Assembly: GCA_030824725.1 (NCBI GenBank)
Contig: JAPJRE010000061.1
Span: 1 to 14,719, forward strand
Source: Sphingomonas sp.
Lineage (GTDB): Bacteria > Pseudomonadota > Alphaproteobacteria > Sphingomonadales > Sphingomonadaceae
Reading direction: 5' to 3'
Length of the DNA stretch: 14,719 nt
Shown here: positions 1 through 6,075 of the stretch, piece after piece
Layout: each line of letters opens with the position of its first letter
Position numbering within the stretch: position 1 is the stretch's first letter
Translations under genes and position numbers: made by a program
Notes under the pieces: model-generated
The model's input: only the letters and a program-made list of their open reading frames with translations
Databases searched by the model: none
What the model was told of the DNA's origin: nothing

Positions 1-86
1 GGCGAAAGCCGGAATCCATTGGGGTCACCGTCGCGGCTCGAGCCCCGGCGTAGCGGCGAATGGATCCCGGCTTTCGTCGGCATGAC
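1..86. repeat. REP-like imperfect inverted repeat, cut by the window edge
   Basis: The arms are 1-20 (GGCGAAAGCCGGAATCCATT) and 59-78, whose reverse complement is GACGAAAGCCGGGATCCATT: 18 of 20 bases pair. The right arm runs on as CGGCATGAC to about 86, so the left arm probably continues before base 1. The loop holds a perfect 10-base palindrome, GGCTCGAGCC (35-44). The form resembles dispersed intergenic palindromes built on GGCGAAAGCCGG that I recall from alphaproteobacterial genomes; copy number cannot be judged here. It lies 27 nt beyond the def stop and could act as a transcript-end hairpin, but no T-run follows it on either strand. Confidence 0.7.
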
Positions 87-112
87 GGCAGTTGCGGGGG
101 GAATGGCAGCCC

Positions 113-637
113 TCAGGCCGCCTTGCGTGCCTTGTTGAGCTTTTTCATCAGCATGTCGCGCTTCAGCCGCGAGAGATGGTCGAGGAACACGATGCCCTCC
201 AGGTGATCCATCTCGTGCTGGATGCAGGTGGCGAGCAGGCCCTCGAACAGTTCGTCATGGGCCACGCCCTTCTCGTCGAGCCAGGTCACCCGGCAGCGCG
301 CGGGGCGCTCGACATCGGCGAACTGGTCGGGGACCGACAGGCAGCCCTCGGTATAGACCGAAAGCTCCTCGGCGGGCTCATGGATCTCGGGGTTGATGAA
401 GACGCGCGGGTGCCGGATCGGCTTGCCCTCCGCGTCCTCTTCCTCCTGCAGGTCCATCACGATCAGCCGCTTGGCCACGCCGACCTGGATCGCGGCGAGG
501 CCGATGCCCGGCGCATCGTACATCGTGTCGAACATGTCGCCGATCAGCGTGCGGATGTCGTCGTCGACCGCCTCGACAGGGGTGGAGACGAGACGCAGAC
601 GCGGATCGGGTACTTCGACGATGGGAAGGATGGCCAT
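113..637 (-). CDS. def: Peptide deformylase
   Basis: Removes the N-formyl group from the initiator methionine of nascent proteins at the ribosome exit; a metal-dependent (usually Fe2+) hydrolase. All three family motifs are present in the 174-aa protein: GIGLAAIQ (44-51), EGCLS (97-101, with metal ligand Cys99) and QHEMDHLEG (140-148, with ligands His141 and His145 and catalytic Glu142). The length is typical. The ATG at 637 gives MAILPIVEVPDPRLR, the usual N-terminus. It lies 31 nt downstream of recR on the same strand and is probably co-transcribed with it. Its functional partner fmt is close by but on the other side of recR and divergent. The lysine-rich C-terminal tail (KKLNKARKAA) is common in the family. 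Confidence 0.97.
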   Translation of the reverse strand: MAILPIVEVPDPRLRLVSTPVEAVDDDIRTLIGDMFDTMYDAPGIGLAAIQVGVAKRLIVMDLQEEEDAEGKPIRHPRVFINPEIHEPAEELSVYTEGCLSVPDQFADVERPARCRVTWLDEKGVAHDELFEGLLATCIQHEMDHLEGIVFLDHLSRLKRDMLMKKLNKARKAA

Positions 638-668
638 CGCCCAAATTTAGGGAAGCGCCCCCGCAGCG

Positions 669-1265
669 TCAAGCAACCGGCCGCCGCGCGCGGAGTGCCT
701 GGGCGAGCGTCCCCTCGTCGAGATAGTCGAGCTCGCCGCCCACCGGCAGGCCATGGGCGAGTTGCGTCACGCGGACGGGGAAGGCTTCCAGACGTTCGGA
801 GACATAATGCGCGGTGGTCTGGCCCTCGAGCGTGGCGTTCATCGCGAGGACGACCTCGTCGATGCCGCCCGCGCCGACCCGGCGGACCAGCGCGTCGATG
901 CGCAGGTCCTCGGGCCGCACCCCGTCGAGCGCAGAGAGCTTGCCGCCCAGCACATGGAAGCGGCCGGGGAACAGTCGCGCGCGGTCGAGCGCCCAGAGGT
1001 CGGCGACTTCCTCGACCACGCACAGCGAGCGGTCGTCGCGGCGCGGGTCGGCGCAGATCGCGCAGGGGTCATGAGTATCAACATTACCGCAGACATGGCA
1101 GGTGGTGAGCTTCTGGCTGACCGCGCTGAGCGCCGCGAGCAGCGGATCGAGCGTGGTTTCGCGCTTCTTGAGCAGGTGCAGCACCGCCCGCCGTGCCGAT
1201 CGCGGCCCGAAACCGGGCAGCCGCGACAGGGCCTGGGTCAGCGCTTCGATTTCGGGAGAGGCCAT
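669..1265 (-). CDS. recR: Recombination mediator protein RecR
   Basis: Works with RecF/RecO to load RecA at gapped DNA during recombinational repair; a ring-forming DNA clamp. The 198-aa protein has the standard order: an N-terminal helix-hairpin-helix (about 8-30, LPGFGPRSARR), a four-cysteine zinc site (C56-x2-C59 and C68-x2-C71), then a Toprim domain (about 79-173) with HVLGG at 104-108 and ATLEGQTTAHY, and a C-terminal segment ending near GLPVGGELDYLDEGTL. The length matches the family. The ATG at 1265 is chosen because the frame upstream has a stop and the N-terminus aligns well; no clear Shine-Dalgarno precedes it. In many bacteria recR follows dnaX and ybaB; here it leads a two-gene unit with def, divergent from fmt. 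Confidence 0.97.
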   Translation of the reverse strand: MASPEIEALTQALSRLPGFGPRSARRAVLHLLKKRETTLDPLLAALSAVSQKLTTCHVCGNVDTHDPCAICADPRRDDRSLCVVEEVADLWALDRARLFPGRFHVLGGKLSALDGVRPEDLRIDALVRRVGAGGIDEVVLAMNATLEGQTTAHYVSERLEAFPVRVTQLAHGLPVGGELDYLDEGTLAQALRARRPVA

Positions 1266-1318
1266 GGCGCATCACATAGGGGGTTGCATGCGCGCCTGCC
1301 AAGCGGTTGAGGGGACAG
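1266..1318. promoter_or_regulatory. 53-nt divergent recR/fmt intergenic region
   Basis: The recR and fmt start codons face away from each other across 53 nt, so promoters for both units should lie here or just inside the opposing genes. fmt has a clear ribosome binding site, GAGGGG at 1309-1314, four bases before its ATG. I see no convincing -35/-10 pair for either direction; a TATGTG stretch on the minus strand about 10 nt before recR is only a weak -10 candidate. Confidence 0.35.
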
Positions 1319-2221
1319 ATGCGCATCCTCTTCATGGGAACCCCCGACTTCGCCGTGCCGGTGCTCGACGCCCTGGTCGAGGCGGGGCACGAGATCGCCG
1401 CCGTGTATAGCCAGCCGCCCCGCCCCGGTGGCCGGCGCGGCAAGGTGTTGACCCCCTCCCCGGTCCATGCCCGCGCCGAGGTGCTGGGGATCGAAGTGCG
1501 GACGCCGCTGAGCCTCAAGGGGGCGGAGGAGCAGGAATCGCTGGCGGCGCTCGATGCGGATGTGGCGGTGGTTGCCGCCTATGGCCTGATCCTGCCCAAG
1601 GCGGTGCTGGCGGCACCGCGGCTGGGCTGCCTCAACGTTCATGGCTCGCTGCTCCCGCGCTGGCGCGGCGCGGCGCCGATCGAGCGGGCGATCCTCGCGG
1701 GGGATGCCGAGACCGGCGTCGGCATCATGCAGATGGAGGCCGGGCTCGATACCGGCCCGGTACGGCTGGAGGGGCGCACGCCGATCGGCCGCAAGACGGC
1801 GGGCGAGCTACGCGCCGAGTTGAGCGCAATGGGCGCGCGGCTGATGGTAGAGGTGCTCGCCGATTTCGACGCCTATCCTGCCGTATCGCAGCCCGAAGAG
1901 GGCATCACCTACGCGTCCAAAATCGACAAGGCCGAGGCCCGGCTGGACTTCACTCGCAGCGCCGTGGAAGTCGAGCGGGCCGTGCGGGCGTTCAATCCGG
2001 CCCCTGGGGCTTTCTTCGAGCTCGACAGCGAGCGCTTCCGCATCCACGCCGCCGATCTGGTCGACTCGAGCGGCCCGGCAGGCAGCGTTGGCGAGGACCT
2101 GCTGATCCATTGCGGGGAAGGCGCGATCCGCCCGACTTCGATCCAGCGTGCCGGCCGGGGCGTGATGACCGTCGGCGAGCTGCTGCGCGGCTTCCCCATC
2201 GCGGCGGGGACGCAGCTTTGA
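1319..2221 (+). CDS. fmt: Methionyl-tRNA formyltransferase
   Basis: Transfers a formyl group from 10-formyl-tetrahydrofolate to methionyl-tRNA(fMet), making the bacterial initiator tRNA. The 300-aa protein has an N-terminal formyltransferase domain (about 1-190) starting MRILFMGTPDFAVPVL. Its active-site block NVHGSLLPRWRGAAPI (106-121) holds catalytic Asn106 and His108, and Asp144 lies in GLDTG. The C-terminal tRNA-binding OB-fold domain covers about 205-300. The ATG at 1319 is preferred over an in-frame TTG at 1307 because it gives the canonical N-terminus and has a strong ribosome binding site. Its TGA at 2219-2221 overlaps the truA start, suggesting translational coupling. In many bacteria fmt directly follows def; here recR intervenes and the units are divergent. 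Confidence 0.97.
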   Translation: MRILFMGTPDFAVPVLDALVEAGHEIAAVYSQPPRPGGRRGKVLTPSPVHARAEVLGIEVRTPLSLKGAEEQESLAALDADVAVVAAYGLILPKAVLAAPRLGCLNVHGSLLPRWRGAAPIERAILAGDAETGVGIMQMEAGLDTGPVRLEGRTPIGRKTAGELRAELSAMGARLMVEVLADFDAYPAVSQPEEGITYASKIDKAEARLDFTRSAVEVERAVRAFNPAPGAFFELDSERFRIHAADLVDSSGPAGSVGEDLLIHCGEGAIRPTSIQRAGRGVMTVGELLRGFPIAAGTQL

Positions 2222-2955
2222 CGCGCTTTGCCCTGACGGTGGAGTTCGACGGCCGTCCCTTCATGGGCTGGCAACGGCAGGACCATGGCCCCAGCGTCCA
2301 GCAGGCGATCGAGGACGCGGCGTACGCCGTGACCGGCGAGGAGGTGGTGGTCCATGCCGCCGGCCGTACCGATGCGGGCGTGCACGGCCTCGGCATGCGC
2401 GCACATGTCGACATCGCCAAGCCGATCACGCCGTTCCGGCTGATGGAGGCGCTGAATGCCAGGATGCGGCCCAACCCCGTCGCGATCCTCGCCTGCGAAG
2501 AGGTTTCGGAGGATTGGCACGCGCGATTTTCGTGCCTTAGTCGCCATTATGAATATCGGATCGTAACACGCCGTGCGCCGCTGACCTGGGAGAAAGGTCT
2601 CGCCTGGCGCCTGTCCGGCCCGCTCGACTTGCCGGCGATGCAGGCAGCGGCGGCGCATCTGGTCGGCCGGCATGATTTCACCACCTTCCGCTCTGCGCAC
2701 TGCCAGGCGGAGAGCCCGGTGCGCACGCTCGACCGGCTGGATGTCGTGGAGACCGGCGACCGGATCAGCGTGTTCGCGTCGGCGCGTTCGTTCCTGCACC
2801 ATCAGGTTCGCTCAATGGTCGGCTGCCTGTCGCTCGTCGGGCAGGGAAAATGGGCGCCTGAGGATCTGCGCGAGGTTTTGGAAGCACGGGATCGGACGAG
2901 GCTGGGCCTGAATGCTCCACCGGACGGGCTATTTTTTCTGCGCGCCGAATATTGA
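2218..2955 (+). CDS. truA: tRNA pseudouridine(38-40) synthase TruA
   Basis: Isomerises uridines 38-40 in the anticodon stem-loop of many tRNAs. The 245-aa protein has the motif GRTDAGVHG (49-57) with catalytic Asp52. It also has the expected N-terminal strand (ALTVEFDGRPFMGWQRQ), the ARFSCLSRHYEYRI block and SFLHHQVRSMVG near the C-terminus. The start is a TTG at 2218 that overlaps the fmt stop as TTGA. The frame stays open further upstream inside fmt, but that extension is arginine-rich shadow sequence, and family members begin right at (M)xRFALTVEFDG. Translation is therefore probably coupled to fmt. The gene converges on the RNA methyltransferase across a 212-nt gap containing a nested palindrome. 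Confidence 0.95.
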   Translation: MTRFALTVEFDGRPFMGWQRQDHGPSVQQAIEDAAYAVTGEEVVVHAAGRTDAGVHGLGMRAHVDIAKPITPFRLMEALNARMRPNPVAILACEEVSEDWHARFSCLSRHYEYRIVTRRAPLTWEKGLAWRLSGPLDLPAMQAAAAHLVGRHDFTTFRSAHCQAESPVRTLDRLDVVETGDRISVFASARSFLHHQVRSMVGCLSLVGQGKWAPEDLREVLEARDRTRLGLNAPPDGLFFLRAEY

Positions 2956-2960
2956 GATTT

Positions 2961-3165
2961 GTTGTCACGCATAGGCGCGAAGGCACGAAAAAAGTTAGTT
3001 CACACGGAGGCGCGGAGACGCGGAGGAACGGGTCAAGATGCGGCGCCAGCTGCTTTCGAGCGCCCTACGGCGCTACGATCGGTACAAGAGCCGCTACGCG
3101 GCTAAGACCTTCTGATCTCCGCGCCTCCGCGTGAATCAAATCTCTTGGCGCCTTCGCGTGCAATC
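2961..3165. repeat. Nested compound palindromic element between convergent genes
   Basis: It fills the 212-nt gap between the truA stop and the RNA-methyltransferase stop. The inner arms are 2999-3018 and 3116-3135; the reverse complement of the right arm is TTCACGCGGAGGCGCGGAGA, matching the left at 19 of 20 bases. The left arm is followed by a partial tandem copy of its own motif (CGCGGAGG, 3019-3026). Outside these lies a weaker pair sharing the core CGCGAAGGC (left about 2970-2990, right about 3145-3162). Inside are two short hairpins: AGCGCC-CTAC-GGCGCT (3059-3074) and AGCCGC-TAC-GCGGCT (3089-3103). No ORF is credible. The pattern suggests a dispersed intergenic palindromic element; copy number elsewhere is unknown. 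Confidence 0.75.
2988..3135 (-). terminator. Possible large terminator for the minus-strand operon
   Basis: Read on the minus strand, the GC-rich 20-base stem (3135-3116 pairing with 3018-2999) is followed after five bases (CTAAC) by six T residues (2993-2988), the layout of an intrinsic terminator. The loop of about 97 nt is far longer than usual but folds into two small hairpins that would bring the arms together. On the plus strand no T-run follows, so truA would not be terminated the same way. This is inferred from layout only. Confidence 0.4.
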
Positions 3166-3167
3166 GA

Positions 3168-4364
3168 TCAGCGGACGAACTTCGCCGCCAGCTCGACATG
3201 GGTCGACCAGCGGAACTGCCCCACCGGCTGCACCCACGCCAGCCGGCGCCCACCTTTACATAGAATTTCCGCATCCCGCGCGAAGGTGCTGGGATTACAA
3301 GAAACATATGCGACAACCGGTACCTTGGAGCCGGCAATCTCACCCACCTGCTCGCGTGCGCCGGCCCGTGGCGGATCGAGCACCACGGCGTCGAACCGGT
3401 CCAGTTCTGCCGTCGCCAGCGGCCGTCGGAACAGGTCGCGGTGGTCGCCGAACACCTGACGCCCCGCGGCACTGGCCGCCGCCTTGAGCGAGAGGATCGC
3501 CTCCCGCGCCGCTTCGCCCGCATAGACCCGTGCGCGCTCCAGCGCGAAGGTGAAGGTGCCGAGCCCGGCGAACAGGTCCGCGACCGTCCCCGCCCCATCG
3601 ACGATCTCGCGCACCGCCGCCACCAGCGCCGCCTCGCCCTCGGGCGTCGCCTGGAGGAAGCTGCCGCTCGGCAACGGCACCGCGACGCCACCTAGCGTGA
3701 TCGTCACCGGGAGCGGCTCCCACCGCGCCGTCGACCCAAAGCCCTCGTCGATCGCGAACCGCGCCAGCTTCTCCGCCTCGGCGAAGGCGGTGATCGCCTC
3801 GGCAGCCGCCAGCCCTTGCGGGTCGATGCCCTCGACCAGCACGTCACGCCCCTGGTCGCTCCGCGCCAGATGCACGTTGACCCGCCGCGCATCGGGCAGC
3901 AACGTCATGAACAGGCGGCGCAGCGGTGCCAACAGCGCGAACAGCTCCGGCGCCAGCACATGACATTCGGCGAGATCGATCAGCTTGTGGCTACCCGCCT
4001 CGGTAAAGCCGATCCGCACCTGCTTGCCGCGCCGCTCGGCATGGAGCGTCGCCCGGCGCCGCGTACGCGGCGGCGAGAGCAAGGGCGCGCGGATTTCGGT
4101 CTCCAGCCCCTGCGCCGCGAGCGCCGTACGCACGCGCTCGGCAAGAAAGCGGCTCCAGGCGGCATCGTCGAGATGCTGGAGCTGGCAGCCGCCGCAACTC
4201 GGGAAATGCCGGCAGGGCGGCGTCTGGTGGTGCGGGCCGAAGCGAACCGCGCCATCTTCGCCCACCCAGTCGCCCGGCGCGGTGAGGGGAAAATGCCGAC
4301 CATCGCTGGTCACCCCATCGCCCCGCGCGGCGACGCGCACCACTTCGACTTCGCTCACAGACAT
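3168..4364 (-). CDS. TrmA/RlmC/RlmD-family RNA (uracil-C5) methyltransferase
   Basis: A SAM-dependent enzyme expected to put a methyl group on C5 of a uridine in rRNA or tRNA. The 398-aa protein has an N-terminal TRAM-like stretch (about 4-43), then four cysteines fitting a [4Fe-4S] site as in E. coli RlmD: C51-x5-C57-G-G-C60 and, 73 residues on, C134 (LAECHVL). The C-terminal methyltransferase domain has FLQATPEGE (237-245), the SAM loop DLFAGLGTFT (263-272), VVLDPPRAGA (327-336), the catalytic nucleophile Cys356 in YVSCNPSTFARD, and the general-base Glu391 in STHVE. The ATG at 4364 overlaps the nnr stop by 10 nt; a GTG at 4358 would give a 4-nt GTGA overlap instead. The substrate (23S U747/U1939-type or tRNA U54-type) cannot be assigned from sequence, so no symbol is given. 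Confidence 0.93.
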   Translation of the reverse strand: MSVSEVEVVRVAARGDGVTSDGRHFPLTAPGDWVGEDGAVRFGPHHQTPPCRHFPSCGGCQLQHLDDAAWSRFLAERVRTALAAQGLETEIRAPLLSPPRTRRRATLHAERRGKQVRIGFTEAGSHKLIDLAECHVLAPELFALLAPLRRLFMTLLPDARRVNVHLARSDQGRDVLVEGIDPQGLAAAEAITAFAEAEKLARFAIDEGFGSTARWEPLPVTITLGGVAVPLPSGSFLQATPEGEAALVAAVREIVDGAGTVADLFAGLGTFTFALERARVYAGEAAREAILSLKAAASAAGRQVFGDHRDLFRRPLATAELDRFDAVVLDPPRAGAREQVGEIAGSKVPVVAYVSCNPSTFARDAEILCKGGRRLAWVQPVGQFRWSTHVELAAKFVR

Positions 4365-5758
4365 TCCGAACACGCTTCCGCCAGTTGAGCGGCGAGCTGA
4401 TCGGCGAAAAAGGCCGGCCCCGCAAGCTGCGCCGCGCGGCCATGGAGCCACACCGCCGCAGCCGCTGGGTCCACTCCGCTACCGCCCCGCCCGATCTGCG
4501 CGCCCAGCACGCCCGCCAACACGTCCCCGGTGCCCGCCGTCGACAGCCAGGGCGAAGCACCGGCCAGCACGCGAACGCTGCCGTCGGGCCCGGCGATCAC
4601 GGTGTCGCCACCCTTGTGGACGACGGTGGCGCCGCTTGCCGCAGCCGCCTGCAGGGTGCGATCGATCTTGCTGCCCGCGCCGTCGAACATCCGGTCGAAC
4701 TCGCCGCCATGCGGGGTGATCCATACCGGCGCCTCGCGCGCGGCGAGCGCCGCTGCGGCGCCGGTGCCGAGCAGGCTCAGCGCGTCGCCGTCCAGCACCA
4801 ACGGCTTGTCCGCCGCCAGCCCAGCGCGGAGGAACGCTTCGGCACGGCGATCACGGCCGAGCCCGGGCCCCAGCACGACGGCATCGATCCGGTCGCCGGC
4901 GAGAAAGTCGGCGAGATCGTCGGCATCGTCGATCGTCCGGCGGACCAGCGCGTCGGGCGCCGCACCGCCAGGCTCCGGCCCGGCGAGCATCACATAGCCG
5001 GCGCCGCTCGCCATCGCGGCGCGCGCCGCCAGGCGACCCGCGCCGGGCATTGCACCCTCCATCACCGCGACCAACCCGCGGCTATATTTGTGGTTCTGCG
5101 GGCCCGGCGTCGCCAGCCGCGGCCGGGCGACGGTCTGCGAGGCGGAATCGACGGGAATGCCGATATCGGCGAGTAGCACATGGCCGCAGCGCGACAGACC
5201 GTCGCCGAGCACATGCGCGGGCTTCAGCGCGCCGAGCGCGACCGTGGCGTTCACGCCGCGCGGAGCGCCCAGCTCGTCGCCGCTATCGGTATCCATGCCC
5301 GAGGGCAGGTCGATCGCCAGGGTGAAGTCCGCCCCGCGCACCAGTTCGGCGAGCACCGCGGCGATGCTGCGCTCCAAGGGCCGTGTGACGCCGATCCCGA
5401 ACAGCCCGTCGATCACCACCGGTCGGACGGGAGCGCCGTAGAGCGAGGTCGTCGGTCCGTTCCAGCGCGCATGCATCCGCTCGGCAGCGCCCGGCTTGGG
5501 CGCCCCGGACGCCGCCACCAGCACGTCGAGCCCTGCCTCGCGCAAATGGCGCGCAACGACATAGGCATCGCCGCCATTGTTGCCGGGGCCTGCGAGCACC
5601 AGCACCGGCCGTCCCTTGGCGAAGCGCACCGCCTCGCGCGCAACGGCGGCGCCGGCGCGCTCCATCAGTGCGTCTTGCGAAATGCCGCGCGCGAAGGCCG
5701 CCTCTTCGGCGGCTCGCATCGCATCGGCAGTAAGGATGGGGGCGCCGGGCGGGATCAT
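4355..5758 (-). CDS. nnr: Bifunctional NAD(P)H-hydrate epimerase / ADP-dependent dehydratase
   Basis: Repairs NADH and NADPH hydrated by heat or enzymes: the N-terminal half interconverts the R and S hydrates and the C-terminal half dehydrates the S form using ADP. The 467-aa fusion has a YjeF_N domain (about 8-205) with VLVLAGPGNNGGDAYVVARH (52-71) and AIDLPSGMDTDSGD (148-161). The ribokinase-like dehydratase domain (about 220-462) has KYSRG, VVLGPGLGRD (294-303), LVLDGDAL (320-327), ITPHGGEFDRMF, HKGGDTVIAG, and the anion-hole motif STAGTGDVLAG (406-416). The ATG at 5758 overlaps the stop of the upstream lipoprotein gene as ATGA; longer reading upstream is shadow sequence. The 3' end overlaps the RNA-methyltransferase start. 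Length and fusion match the family. Confidence 0.96.
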   Translation of the reverse strand: MIPPGAPILTADAMRAAEEAAFARGISQDALMERAGAAVAREAVRFAKGRPVLVLAGPGNNGGDAYVVARHLREAGLDVLVAASGAPKPGAAERMHARWNGPTTSLYGAPVRPVVIDGLFGIGVTRPLERSIAAVLAELVRGADFTLAIDLPSGMDTDSGDELGAPRGVNATVALGALKPAHVLGDGLSRCGHVLLADIGIPVDSASQTVARPRLATPGPQNHKYSRGLVAVMEGAMPGAGRLAARAAMASGAGYVMLAGPEPGGAAPDALVRRTIDDADDLADFLAGDRIDAVVLGPGLGRDRRAEAFLRAGLAADKPLVLDGDALSLLGTGAAAALAAREAPVWITPHGGEFDRMFDGAGSKIDRTLQAAAASGATVVHKGGDTVIAGPDGSVRVLAGASPWLSTAGTGDVLAGVLGAQIGRGGSGVDPAAAAVWLHGRAAQLAGPAFFADQLAAQLAEACSECL

Positions 5759-6069
5759 TGTCCCGCTGTAGCGCCCTTGTCCGCAAGACGATAGCGCATC
5801 CCGCCAATCGTCACTTCGGTAGCGCCGCCGACATGGCGGGTCGCGGCGAGCTCGGCGCCATCCGCCGCCGTAATCGTGCTGCCCTCGACCCGTAGCCGCC
5901 GAAAGCCTCCGTCCGCATGGTGGAGGACCAGCAACCCATCTTCGCCGCACTCCAACGTACACATCGGCAACAGTGTCTCGCCGGCGGGCCCGCACGAGAC
6001 CGTCTCGCCTGCATGCGCAGCGGGCTGCGACGCCGGATCGGCACCGCAGCCCGCAACAAGCAAGATCAG
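5755..6069 (-). CDS. Small putative lipoprotein with an unusual start
   Basis: I do not recognise a function. The roughly 100-aa product begins with a hydrophobic stretch ending in a lipobox, LILLVAGC, followed by a short Ala/Pro-rich linker. A compact domain of about 65 residues follows, with CGPAGETLLPMC, LHHADGGFRRLRV, AADGAELAA and TEVTIGGMRYRL. Three further cysteines follow the lipobox Cys. I recall similar unnamed proteins in sphingomonads. The frame is the same as that of ilvD and is closed upstream by the ilvD TAG (6078-6076), and no ATG or GTG lies between that stop and the lipobox. The possible starts are CTG at 6069 or TTG at 6063, both leaving a very short signal peptide without a positive charge. 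Its stop overlaps the nnr ATG. It could be real with a rare start, or a gene with a damaged 5' end. Confidence 0.6.
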   Translation of the reverse strand: MILLVAGCGADPASQPAAHAGETVSCGPAGETLLPMCTLECGEDGLLVLHHADGGFRRLRVEGSTITAADGAELAATRHVGGATEVTIGGMRYRLADKGATAGQ

Positions 6070-6075
6070 CGCGAA

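Noticed and set aside
1307..1318. TTG at 1307 as the fmt start
   Set aside because: It would add four residues and overlaps the ribosome binding site that serves the ATG at 1319, which gives the canonical N-terminus.
2900..2945. T-run (six T) near the truA end as an intrinsic terminator
   Set aside because: It lies within the truA coding sequence (Phe codons of LFFL) and no GC stem directly precedes it.
2999..3135. CRISPR or insertion sequence in the truA downstream gap
   Set aside because: Only one inverted pair with no regularly spaced direct repeats, no transposase frame and no target-site duplication visible.
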